64,000 bases of DNA from Terriglobia bacterium. GTDB taxonomy: Bacteria > Acidobacteriota > Terriglobia > JAJPHL01. The DNA is taken from assembly GCA_021325275.1 (NCBI GenBank), contig JAJPHL010000005.1, positions 114,925 through 178,924 of the forward strand. The letters are read 5' to 3'. The notes beneath the pieces were generated by a model. That model did not search any database. It saw only the letters and a list, made by a program, of their open reading frames with translations, and was not told the DNA's origin. Within the stretch, counting starts at the first letter, position 1. Every line of letters starts with the position of its first letter. A program made the position numbers and the translations under genes. Below, one piece after another: positions 26,466 to 36,800 of this stretch.

Positions 26466-27386
26466 ATGTTTCGCAAAACTCTTTTGGTTGGCATGGCGCT
26501 GGCGATGCCGCTGGCATGTTTCGCCGCGGACGACGCGCCCGTGGGACTCTTGTCGCTGGTCAAAGGCTCGGTGCAGATTCAGCACGCCGGGCAGAAAGCT
26601 GCGGTGCCCGCAAAAATGGCCGATCTGGTCGGCCCGGGCGACAAGCTGATCACGGGGCCGGGCGCCGAAGCGGCGTTCATCTATTGTCCCGACGCGCGTT
26701 CGGCGCGCTTGACGGCGGCGGGTGAAATCACTTTCACCGCGAAAGCGATGAACGTGACCAAAGGCAAACTGGCCGACGATCACAAGATCGCGGGCTGCCG
26801 CTTGCCGTCGACGCTGGCGCTCTCCTCGGCGAGCCAGCAAACCGTAGGACTCGTGAAGACGCGCGACGTCGGCGAGTTGCGTCTGGTGACTCCCGTGGAA
26901 GGCGTCTACGTTTCCGCGCCGCGCCCGAAGTTCTCTTGGGTACCGGTGAAAGATGCCACGCGTTATGAAGTCCGCTTGCAGAATCGCGAAGAAGAAGTGG
27001 TTTTCAAAACGACGGTGACAGGAACAACGTTCGAATATCCCGCGGACCGCCCGGCTTTGGAAGCGGGACAAAAATATTGGTGGCGCGTTGTCGCGGTGGG
27101 TAAGGAAGGGCCGATGAACCAGGAGGGAACGTTCTTTCAAACGCTCCCCGCCGGGCAAGCCAAGGAGTTTCTCGCCACCGAAGCGGATTTGAAACGGCAA
27201 ATTGTCGCCGACCCGGCCGACACGGGTCCGCGTATTCTGCTGGCGTTCCTCTATGAGGAAAACGGCATGTACGATTCCGCCGCGCGGTCTTACGATGAGC
27301 TGAGCAAGACGGTTACGGACAACAACTGGATCAAACTGCGTCTCGAGACGATGCTCGGCAAGTTGCACTGGGAAAAAGTGGAGTGA
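26466..27386 (+). CDS. exported FecR-like protein with helical C-terminus
   Basis: 306 residues with a signal peptide (MFRKTLLVGMALAMPLACFA). Residues 25-120 (LLSLVKGSVQIQHAGQKAAVP ... GDKLITGPGAEAAFIYCPD) match the FecR-type beta-rich domain of periplasmic proteins. Residues 135-235 form an Ig/fibronectin-like region with PRPKFSWVPVKDATRYEV and AGQKYWWRVVAVG. The C-terminal 65 residues are helical and TPR-like (LLAFLYEENGMYDSAARSYDEL). The Shine-Dalgarno GGAGG is strong. It is about 60% similar by eye to the next gene, so the pair arose by tandem duplication. It is likely a periplasmic partner of the upstream CHASE2 cyclase; that is inference from position. Confidence 0.82.
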   Translation: MFRKTLLVGMALAMPLACFAADDAPVGLLSLVKGSVQIQHAGQKAAVPAKMADLVGPGDKLITGPGAEAAFIYCPDARSARLTAAGEITFTAKAMNVTKGKLADDHKIAGCRLPSTLALSSASQQTVGLVKTRDVGELRLVTPVEGVYVSAPRPKFSWVPVKDATRYEVRLQNREEEVVFKTTVTGTTFEYPADRPALEAGQKYWWRVVAVGKEGPMNQEGTFFQTLPAGQAKEFLATEADLKRQIVADPADTGPRILLAFLYEENGMYDSAARSYDELSKTVTDNNWIKLRLETMLGKLHWEKVE

Positions 27387-28297
27387 GACGCTCGCTTCTC
27401 ATAGCTATTTTGCCGCTGGCGGCATCGGTCGCGATGTTTGCCGATGACGCGCCCGTAGGACTTGTTTCGATCGTCAAGGGCCCAGTGCAGATCCAACATG
27501 CCGGGCAAAAGACCTCCGTTCCCGCAAAGATGGCCGATCTCGTCGCCGTCGGCGATCGCTTGATCACCGGCGCGGGCGGCGAAGTCGCGTTCCTCTATTG
27601 TCCGGAATCGCGCGCGGCGCACCTGACACCCGACGGCGAAGTGATTTTCACGGCGAACGCGCTGGAGGTCGCCAAGGGCAAACTCACCGACGATCACAGG
27701 ATCGCGGGATGCCGCCTGCCGTCGTCGTTGAGTCTTTCGGCCGCGAGCCAACAACAAGTGGGCATGGGAAAATCGCGCGCCGTGGAGTGGACGTTACGCG
27801 GGCCGATCGAAGGAGTGTCGGTGGCGGATGTGCGTCCGCGCTTCTGGTGGGAACCTGAAAAACAGGCGGTGGGTTACGAAGTGCGCGTGCTCGATCGCAC
27901 CGAGCAAGTGGTGTTCCGAGGTGTCGTCGGAGCACCCGAACTCAACTATCCCGAGGACGCACCCGCGCTCGAGCCAGGGCAGAAATACTGGTGGCAGGTG
28001 GCGGCACTCGGAAAAGACGGTCCCACGGATTTGAAGGGTTCGTTTTTCCAAACGCTGCCCGCGGAACAGGCCGTTCAGTTTCACACTTTGGAAACGGATT
28101 TGAAAAAACAGGCGGCCGCCAATCCCAAAGACACGGGACCGCGCATCTTAATGGCGTTCTTGTACGAGGAAAACGGGATGTACGACCAGGCCGCCATCGC
28201 GTACGACAAGCTGAGCAAGGACGTCAAAGACAATGCCTGGATCAAGCTGCGGCTTGCCGCGATGCTCGGAAGACTCCACTGGGACCATTCGGATTGA
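27383..28297 (+). CDS. exported FecR-like protein, tandem paralogue
   Basis: 304 residues, starting at GTG and overlapping the previous stop by 4 nt (GTGA). It has the same architecture as its neighbour: signal peptide (LLIAILPLAASVAMFA), FecR-like domain (LVSIVKGPVQIQHAGQKTSVP), fibronectin-like middle (AGQ-type block EPGQKYWWQVAALGKDGP) and TPR-like tail (LMAFLYEENGMYDQAAIAYD). Conserved Cys pairs (LYCPES ... IAGCRLPSS) occur in both copies and may form a disulphide in the periplasm. It ends 14 nt before the convergent end of the next gene, with no obvious terminator hairpin in the gap. Confidence 0.82.
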   Translation: MRRSLLIAILPLAASVAMFADDAPVGLVSIVKGPVQIQHAGQKTSVPAKMADLVAVGDRLITGAGGEVAFLYCPESRAAHLTPDGEVIFTANALEVAKGKLTDDHRIAGCRLPSSLSLSAASQQQVGMGKSRAVEWTLRGPIEGVSVADVRPRFWWEPEKQAVGYEVRVLDRTEQVVFRGVVGAPELNYPEDAPALEPGQKYWWQVAALGKDGPTDLKGSFFQTLPAEQAVQFHTLETDLKKQAAANPKDTGPRILMAFLYEENGMYDQAAIAYDKLSKDVKDNAWIKLRLAAMLGRLHWDHSD

Positions 28298-28311
28298 CTT
28301 AAATTCTTCGC

Positions 28312-30849
28312 CTATTTGATTGCTACTGTCGCGGTGTTGCTCGACTGTCCGTTGATCTGAATCGTCAAGTTGTTGGCGCCGGATGGCGTTCCCGCAGGCA
28401 CCGTCACGTTCACTTGATACAAACCAACGAATCCCGGTGCGAGACCGGAGAATCCCACGACCGCGTTGTTCCCGCCGACCGTAACAATGGGCGCCGCGAC
28501 CGTCAGTGACAACGGCGAGGATGTCGCCGCTTGGCCCGCGGGCACAGAAGGATTCGTCAAACCGAGTCCGCTTGAGAAAATCTGAATGACAGAACCAACG
28601 GGCGCGGGATTGGTCGAGGAATTGGCCGAGAAATCCTGATTCAAGATCGCGCCTTGCCCCGAGCCGCTGGAATTTGTGGTGAAAATCCCGGGACCCGCCG
28701 CCGCGATGTTCACCGTTTCGCCGAGACTCACGATGTTCGTCGACACGACCACCACCGACACGCTCGCGCCCGCGGGTTCCGCGGGCATCTGGAAATTGAT
28801 CTGCGTCGGCGACACGTAAAAAAGCGGGGCGGGCTCGTTGTTTACGAGCACTTGTGTGTTGGCGAGCGTTTTCGGCAGCGGTAGAGTTGTGGCCGACGCG
28901 GTGTCCATCGCGAGATTCTGTCCGAAGAGCGATTCGATGCCGCCCGAGCTGACGAGCGTCGCGAAACCGGCGCCCTCGACGATGCCGTTTTGTCCAATCA
29001 CCGGCGCGCTCACGGCCAGCGCGATCTGCACGGTTTGCGGACTGTTGATGGCGTTCGAGCTGGCGAGCGCCGCAATCGTGACGGCGCCTTGATACACGCC
29101 CTTGGCGAGCCCGTTGGAATTCACGGTGACCGTCACCGTCGCGGGACTTGCGCCCGACGAAGGACTCACAGAAAGCCAGTTGCCGCCGGAGAGCGTGGTA
29201 GCGGTGGCGGTGAATCCGAGCGTGCTCGAAAAGCTGTTCTGCACCTGGAAGGTTTGCGCGGCGGGGCTTGTGCCTGTAGCCGTGACGAATTGCAGCGACA
29301 TCGGCGTCAACGCAATGGCCGAAGAAGCACCTTGCACCACGATGAAGGACACGGCGATGGTTTGAGGCGTGTTGCCCGCGCCCGTCGCCGTCACTTGAAT
29401 CGATCCCGTGTAGTTGCCGGCGGCAAGGCCCGAAGTGACCGCGGAAATTGTCAACGTCGCGGGCCCGGTTCCCGACGCGGGCGTGACGCTGAGCCACGAT
29501 CCGCCCACGGCCGCAGCGGACCAGTTTAGAGTCCCGCCGCCGGCGTTCGAGAGCGACACGGTCTTGCTGGCCGGACTCGCGCCGCCTTGATTCGCGCTGA
29601 AGGAAACCGCGCCGGGACTCAAGGAAATCGAGGGCGCTTGCGGCGGCGCTGAGACGACGAGCGTTACAGCGATCGTCACCGGCCCGTTCGACGCGACGCT
29701 CGAAGAAACCTGGATCGCGCCGGTGTACGTATTTGGCGCGAGACCCGAAATGTTCGCGGAAACGGTGATCACCGAACCGACGTAGGTGATGCTGAGCCAG
29801 GAGCCGCTCGTCACCGCGGCGGTCCAAGTCAGCGTTCCGCCGCCGCCGTTGGAAACGGTGACCGTTTGATTCGCGGGATTCGCGTTGCCTTGCTGCGCGC
29901 TAAACGACAACGCGGACGAACTAAGCGCAATCGCCGGTGGCGTAGCCGGCGCGGCGATCACAAACGATACGTTGATCATTTGCGGCGAACTGTTCGCGCC
30001 GGGCGCGGTGATGGTCACGGTGCCCGAGTACGTTCCGGCGGTGAGTCCCGTATTGTCGGCGGTAATCGTCACCGACCCCGTGCCGACGCCAGACGCCGGA
30101 GAGACGCTGAGCCATCTGCCGCCGTTGGCGGCTTGCGCGGCCGCCGACCACGAAAGCGTTCCGCCGCCCGTGTTTGTGATGTTGGCGGATTGCGTCGCGG
30201 GCTCCGCGCCGCCTTGCTGCGAAGTGAAATTGAACGTTGTGCTGTTGAGCGCCAGCGTCGGCGTAGCAGGAGGCGGTGGTGGCGGTGAATTTACAACCGC
30301 TGTGATGTTGGTATCGGGTCCCGCGACAAACGGTACACCATTGTTGTCGCCCAACGATGCCGAGCCGCCAGTGATGTGAACCGTATACGTCTGTCCGTTA
30401 GTTGCGCCGGAGGGTATTGTCAGATTGATTGTGCCCAGCGAAACAGTTCCCGAGATCGGCGATCCTGCCGTTTTCAGACTCTGCACCCAACCTATGCTGA
30501 TCAAATTGGCGCCGCCAGAGCACTGCGCGGCGTTTCCGTTCGGAAAGCATACGGCGGCCGATGGCGCAGGGATACCCGAAGCCGACGAGAACGCGAGACT
30601 CCCCGCAAACGCCGGCGCACCATTGTTAGCCGTGATTTTCACAGCGAATGAGAGCGAGTCGATACTCGAACTCCCATTCGGCGCCTGCGTGGTCGCGACG
30701 GTCACGGGAATCTGAACGGCGGAGCCGGGAGCGCCCGACACCGCCGTTGTGGAAACGGTCGCCGAAGCTGCCTGTGCGGACAGCAGCGCGGGCGCGAGCG
30801 AAGCGAACGCCGCCAGCGAGACAACTAGACTACGGTTTACGACAGACAT
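28312..30849 (-). CDS. secreted cohesin-like / BACON-like protein with Solibacter-type C-terminal domain
   Basis: 845 residues with a signal peptide (about 1-26). Residues 27-190 resemble a cohesin module (GAPGSAVQIPVTVAT, IDSLSFAVKITAN, ISGTVSLGTINLTIPSGA). Residues about 196-610 hold four to five BACON/Ig-like repeats (LNSTTFNFTSQQGGAEPA, GGRWLSVSPASGVGTG). Residues about 620-845 are the TIGR03437-type domain (SSGGIESLFGQNLAM ... FSGLAPGFVGLYQVNVTVP). The start has GAGAGT upstream. It lies 17 nt downstream of the giant NHL gene and is probably in its transcript. Likely extracellular; ligand unknown. Confidence 0.85.
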   Translation of the reverse strand: MSVVNRSLVVSLAAFASLAPALLSAQAASATVSTTAVSGAPGSAVQIPVTVATTQAPNGSSSIDSLSFAVKITANNGAPAFAGSLAFSSASGIPAPSAAVCFPNGNAAQCSGGANLISIGWVQSLKTAGSPISGTVSLGTINLTIPSGATNGQTYTVHITGGSASLGDNNGVPFVAGPDTNITAVVNSPPPPPPATPTLALNSTTFNFTSQQGGAEPATQSANITNTGGGTLSWSAAAQAANGGRWLSVSPASGVGTGSVTITADNTGLTAGTYSGTVTITAPGANSSPQMINVSFVIAAPATPPAIALSSSALSFSAQQGNANPANQTVTVSNGGGGTLTWTAAVTSGSWLSITYVGSVITVSANISGLAPNTYTGAIQVSSSVASNGPVTIAVTLVVSAPPQAPSISLSPGAVSFSANQGGASPASKTVSLSNAGGGTLNWSAAAVGGSWLSVTPASGTGPATLTISAVTSGLAAGNYTGSIQVTATGAGNTPQTIAVSFIVVQGASSAIALTPMSLQFVTATGTSPAAQTFQVQNSFSSTLGFTATATTLSGGNWLSVSPSSGASPATVTVTVNSNGLAKGVYQGAVTIAALASSNAINSPQTVQIALAVSAPVIGQNGIVEGAGFATLVSSGGIESLFGQNLAMDTASATTLPLPKTLANTQVLVNNEPAPLFYVSPTQINFQMPAEPAGASVSVVVVSTNIVSLGETVNIAAAGPGIFTTNSSGSGQGAILNQDFSANSSTNPAPVGSVIQIFSSGLGLTNPSVPAGQAATSSPLSLTVAAPIVTVGGNNAVVGFSGLAPGFVGLYQVNVTVPAGTPSGANNLTIQINGQSSNTATVAIK

Positions 30850-30866
30850 CGCAGTTACTCTCTATC

Positions 30867-33800
30867 TTACCGAGACCCCCGCGTGTCCACGCGCGGCGTA
30901 CCGCCGTCGCGCGTGTTGGCCACCACTCCGCCGAAGCGTACCGGCGTGCCGTTCGATCCTGTGACGTAACCGAGCAAGGTGCGTCCCGGCGGCGTGTAGA
31001 GACCTTGCAAGTACGCCACCGCGACCGCGCCCTCGACGCCCGTGTCGACCAGCGTCGGGCTGAATCCTTCCGCGCCCTCGAACTTCAGGGACGGCGGATT
31101 TTGCGCATCGCCCACATTCACGGCGAAGCTCAGGCCGATCAGCGGCAGTGTGGCCTGGTTGTCCAAGTAGACCGGGATGCGGCCGTTTTCGTCCGGCGAT
31201 CCCAGCTCGAGTGTCGCTACAACCGGTCCCTCCTGACGCGGTTTGCTTGCAGCTGTGTGTACGGGCGAAGCGGAATCGGCTTCGGCGTTGCACAGACCGC
31301 GCGTGGCGCGCGTCGGGATCGGTGTGACGACGCCGTTGACGTAGTTCAGCGTCTGGATCAAGTCGAGGTTATCGACCACGCCGTTGCCACCGCGCGTGTT
31401 GAGCGTGTCCGCGGGGAACGAATCCATCGCGTCGAAACGATCCGTGCACGATGCGATCGTGAATCCAGGTGTGGCCACCACTTGCCGCAGCGTGTAGATC
31501 AAGTCGAGCGTTCCGTTGGCTCCGTAATTCGATCCGTTTCCGACACCGAACGAACCGACACTATTGCCGGTGTACGGAAAAACGTCGCCGACGAGGTAAT
31601 TCGTGCTCAACAGAATGGTCCCGTTGGCGCCGGCGGTCAAAGCTACCGGCGTGCCTGCGGAACTGCCGTTGGCGCCCGTGATCGAGACACTGTAGGTTTG
31701 CCCAATCGACGCGCCGGCCGGAATCGGCACTTGCACCGTGCCGAGCGTGGCCGTGCCGGTAATCGCCGGGTTGAAACCGGAGAAGAATACGCTGATGTTG
31801 CCGGTGATGTGGGTATCGGTGATCGACGGCGACGTCAGTTGTCCGGCTCCGGTGAAGCTGAGCGATCCGGTGATCGCCGGCGCCGAGGACACCGGCGTGA
31901 CTTGTACACCGAAACTGATGCTATCGAGCTGTCCGGTGTTCAGGGTCAGCACGATGGGTACGTTGACGGTTGCACCGGCCGCACCTGTCGCCCCGCTCGC
32001 CGCCACATTGCCGGCGGGCGAAACGAAGCCTTGCTGGTTCACCGTGAAGACGAGACCGGTATTGCCGGATACGGTGATTGTCGCGCTCCTCGGATTGGCC
32101 GAGGTATTCGCCGCCACTGAGTACCCGACGGATCCGTTGCCCGTTCCCGAAGCTCCGCTGGTAACCATCAACCAAGTCTGGCTGCTGACCGCTGTCCACG
32201 GGCATCCCGCCGTCGCGGTGACACCGAGTGAGCCGGTGGCCGCGCTCGAGGAGTAGTTGGCGCTCGAAATCTGGATCGAATACGAGCACGCCGTGCCCGT
32301 CTGCGTCACTTGGAAGAGCTGTCCGCCGATGGTCATGCTGCCCGCTTGGTTCGAGGACAGGGTGTTGGCGTCCACCGAGTAGGTGACCGTGCCGTTTCCA
32401 GTCCCGGACGCTCCTGCCGTGATGTGAATGAACGCCGAATTGCTTACCGCGGTCCACGGACATCCCGCCGGTGACGTGACCGTCACCATATTTCCGGTGG
32501 AGGCCGCCGCTCCGACGGTGGTTCCGAAGCCGCCGCCAACCAGCGCCGGGGCCAAGGTGAAGCTGCAACCCGTGCCGGCTTGCGTCGCGGTGTAAGTGAG
32601 TCCCGCGGCCGTGATGGTTCCCTGCTGCGAAGCGGCATTCGGATTCGCCGCCACCGAGAACTGAACGGTGCCTGGACCCGCGCTCGAGGCCGGACTCGTG
32701 ATGGTCAGCCAAGCGGCGTGAGACGTGGTGGTCCAGAAGCAACCCGCCGACGTGTTCACGATGAAACTGCCGGTGGTCGCGGCCGCGCCGAAGTTCGCGC
32801 TCGACGGACTGATGGAGTACAAGCAAGTTTGTCCGGTGACCGCGCCGACTTCGCGGACGCGGTTACCGCCTGACGATCCGTTGCCGCCGTCGACGATGAA
32901 CAAATTGCCGTTGGAATCGAGCGCCACGCCGTTGGGACCGAACAACTGCGCATTGGCGGCCAAACCGCCGTCGCCCGTGTTTCCTTGGTTGCCGTTGCCG
33001 GCCACGGTGGTGACGATTCCCACGTCCACACTGTTATCGATCTTGCGGACGCGGAAGTTCGAGTGATCCGTGAAGTAGATATTGCCAGCCGTGTCGACCG
33101 TCAACTGATACGGGTGGTCGAGCGCCGCGTAAATCGCCGGTCCACCATCGCCTCCGTAACTCTGGCTGCCGGTGCCGGCGATCAAATGGATGTTGCCGCC
33201 GGTATCGACTTGGCGAATGCGCATGCCGTCGTAGTCGGCGATGTACATATTGCCGAGCGCATCGAAAGCCACGCCGGTGGGACCGACCAAGGGCGCGTTC
33301 AGCGCGGGTCCACCGTCGCCGAAGTAGCCGCTGATGCCGTTGCCGGCCACGGTGCTGATGTTGCCGACGACTCCGTTGTTGATCGCGATCTTGCGGATCC
33401 GATAGTTGCGGTACTCGGCGATATACAGGTTGCCGGTAGCGTCGAGCGCCAAGCCTTGCGGCTCGTTCAACTGCGAGTTGGCCGCCGCACCGCCGTCGCC
33501 GGCGAAGCCCGCCGTTCCGTTGCCCGCGATCGTGGTGATGGTGCCGGGCGTGACCACATTGTTGGTAAGCGAATTGCCCACAATCTTGCGGATGCGGTGG
33601 CTATTCTGCTCCGAGATGTAGATATTGCCCAGGCCGTCGACAACCGCGGAGATCGGGCAAGCCAGTTGCGCCGATGTGGCTGGACCGTTGTCGCCGAGGA
33701 CGCTGCCGCCGCCGGCGATCGTGAAGGCGCCGCCGGTCGGCGTGACTTCACGCACGCGGTTGTTGTTGCAATCGGGCACGTACATATTGCCGGACGCGTC

Positions 33801-36800
33801 GAAACTGGCGAATTGCGGAGCGTTGTACTTCACCGACGAGGGCGAGGAGCTGTCCGCGAATCCCGCCGAGCCGTTGAGTTGTCCACTGAACGCGTTGATC
33901 ATCGCGGTGGACGCGGTGGGCGTCGGGTACACGAGGAAGTTCGTGCCGGCCGAGACTCCTCCTCCGTTGCCTGTCGTGGGACTCGAAACCGTCACGGTCT
34001 GATTGCCGACCGTGGCGATATCGAAGTTGTTGATCGTGGCCAACAACTGATTCGCACTGATGAACGTGGTGGGACGATTGAACGTGTTCCACTGCACCGT
34101 CGATCCCGCCACGAAACCGGTACCGTTCACGACGATAGTGAACGTGGCGCCGCCTTGCTGCGCGCTGGACGGCTGCATCGAGGTGATCGCCGGCCCCGGA
34201 TTGTTGCTCGACGGCGCGCCGATCTTGCGGATGCGGTTGTTGTTGGTATCGGCAAAGTAGACGTTGCCGCCGGCATCCACGAACAATCCCTCCGGATAGT
34301 AAATTTCCGCATTGACGGCCAATCCTCCGTCGCCGGAGAAGGCAAACGTCCCATTGCCGCCAATCGTACTGATAATGCCGCCGGTAACTTCGCGAATGCG
34401 GGCGTTATTGTAGTCGCTGATGTACAGATTGCCGCTGCCATCCAGGAAAATACCGACCGGGTTTTGGATGTCCGCGTTGGTGGCGATGCCGCCATCGCCG
34501 CTATAGTTGCACGATCCGTTGCCGGCCACGGTGTACGTGGTTCCGCTGGAGTCGATCTTGCGGATGCGGCAATTGCCGAATTCCGAAATGTACAGATTGC
34601 CGACCAAATCGAGTACCAGGCTGATCGGCTGGCTCAACGACGCTACCGTCGCCGGTCCGCCGTCGCCGAAGTATCCGTTCACGCCGTTGCCGGCGAAGGT
34701 GCTGATGTTTCCGGTGCTGGCGTTCACCACGCGCACGCGATGGTTGCTGCGGTCGGCGATGTAGATGTTGCCGCTGGAGTCGATCGCCAACCCCCATGGG
34801 TTGTTGAGTTGGGCGTTGATCGCCAGGTTGCCGTCGCCGTTGGATCCCGTGGTGCCGTTGCCCGCAACCGTGGTAATGGTTCCGCCGGTGGTGACTTTGC
34901 GGACGCGCTGGTTGCCGTTTTCGGAAATGTACAGATTGCCGAACGAGTCGAGCGCGACGGCCGTGGGGCTGTTGAGCTGTGCCTGGTTGGCCGGCTGGTT
35001 GTCGCCGTTATAACCCGGGGTGCCCGTACCGGCCACCGTGGAAATCACGCCGGCGGGCGTGATCTTGCGAACGCGATGGTTGCTGGAATCGGAGATGTAG
35101 AAGTTGCCGCTGGAGTCCTTCACAATTCCATTGGGATTGTACAAGGACGAGAACAGCGCTTGGCCACCGTCGCCCGAGAATCCCGCAAATCCCGTGCCCG
35201 CGAAAGTGGTCATGAGGGCGGTCGGCGCGGAAGGCGTCGGGAAGATCGTCAAGTTCGTACCCGTCGACGAACCACCCGAACCCGGATTCACCACCGTGAT
35301 CGGGAACGCTCCCGTCACGGAAAGGTCGAAGCTGTTGATGACCGCCAGCAACCGATTGACGCTGATAAACGTGGTCGTGCGGTTGTTGCCGTTGAACTGC
35401 ACCGTGGCCCCCGGCGAGAAATTCGCGCCATAAACGACCATCGTAAACGTCGAGCTGTTCTGCTGGATCCGCGAAGGATTCAGCGACGCGATCGTGGGCT
35501 GAGATGTCGAGGTTGCCGGGGCCACCAGCTTGCGGATGCGGCTGTTATTGTAATCGGAAAAGACCAAGTTGCCGTTGGGATCGAGCGTCACGTACGTTGG
35601 CGTGTAGATTTCGGCGTTCGTCGCCATACCGCCGTCGCCCGTGAATCCATTGTTGCCGTTGCCGGCCACCGTGAAGATCAATCCGCCGCTGGTGACCTTG
35701 CGAACTCGCTGGTTCGACGCGTCGCCGAAGTAGATGTTGTTCTGCGCATCCACGAACAAGCCGATCGGGTTGTTGATCGCGGCGCTCGTCGCCGGTCCGC
35801 CGTCGCCGGAGAACGTCCCGCTGCCGTTGCCCGCCACCGTATTGATGATTCCACTGGTGGTGTTCACCATGCGGATTCGGGCGTTGTCGTAGTCGGCGAT
35901 GTACAGATTCGTTCCCGTGGAATCGAAGGCTAAGCCTGTCGGATGATAGAGCGGTGCGACATTCGCCGGACCGCCGTCACCGTCGTAGGCGGGGTTTCCA
36001 GTTCCGGCGAAGGTAGTGATGTTTCCGCCGATCACTACTTTGCGCACGCGATGAACGTCGTAGTCGGCAATGTAGAGGTTGCCCTGGGCGTCGATCGCCA
36101 AGCCTTGCGGACGGGTGATTTGCGCGGTGGTGGCGGTGATGCCGTCGCCGTTGTATCCGCTGGGGCCGGTGCCCGCCACGGTGAAGATGGCAGAGCCGGT
36201 CGGCGTCACTTGGCGCACGCGGTGATTGTCCTGATCCGCAATGTAGAGGAATCCGTTGCTGTCAAAGGCCAAGCCTACCGGGCAACTCAACTGGGCGTTG
36301 ATCGCCGGAATGCTGTCGCCGTTGTATCCCGCCGTGCCGGTGCCCGCGAACGTCGTGATGGTTCCGCCGGGCGTAACTTTGCGCACCACGTTGTTGCTGC
36401 AATCGGCGATGTATAGATTACCCACCGAGTCGTAAACCAATCCCTCGGGGTGTTGGATCGCCGCGAACAACGCCGGACCCGTGTCGCCGGCGTACGCCGC
36501 GATGCCGTTGACGCCGACCGTGGTGATGATCAAATTCGTCGATGCTGCCGGCGCCTGGATGATGTTGAACATTTGTCCATTGGAGGCCCCGCCGCCGCCC
36601 GGATTAAAGACCGTCACCGTCGCCGTGGTGTTCGGTGTAGCCACGTCGAACGCGTTGATCGTGGCGGTCAGCTTGCTCGCCGAGATAAACGTGGTGTTTC
36701 GCTGCGATCCATTCCACTGCACGTACGCGCCAGCAGCAAAATTCGAGCCGAACACGGTGATCGTGAACCCGGGATTGCCCGCTTCGATCGAAGACGGGTT

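Noticed and set aside
28298..28311. Bidirectional terminator between convergent genes
   Set aside because: The 14-nt gap has no inverted repeat or T-run; the same is true of the 56351-56359 gap.
32985..35933. 982-codon open frame on the plus strand opposite the giant NHL gene (and similar at 38265-40262 and 48113-49891)
   Set aside because: It is antisense to clear NHL/Ig-like coding sequence, Arg/Ala/Val-rich and shows no domain. Long antisense frames are expected in GC-rich repetitive genes.
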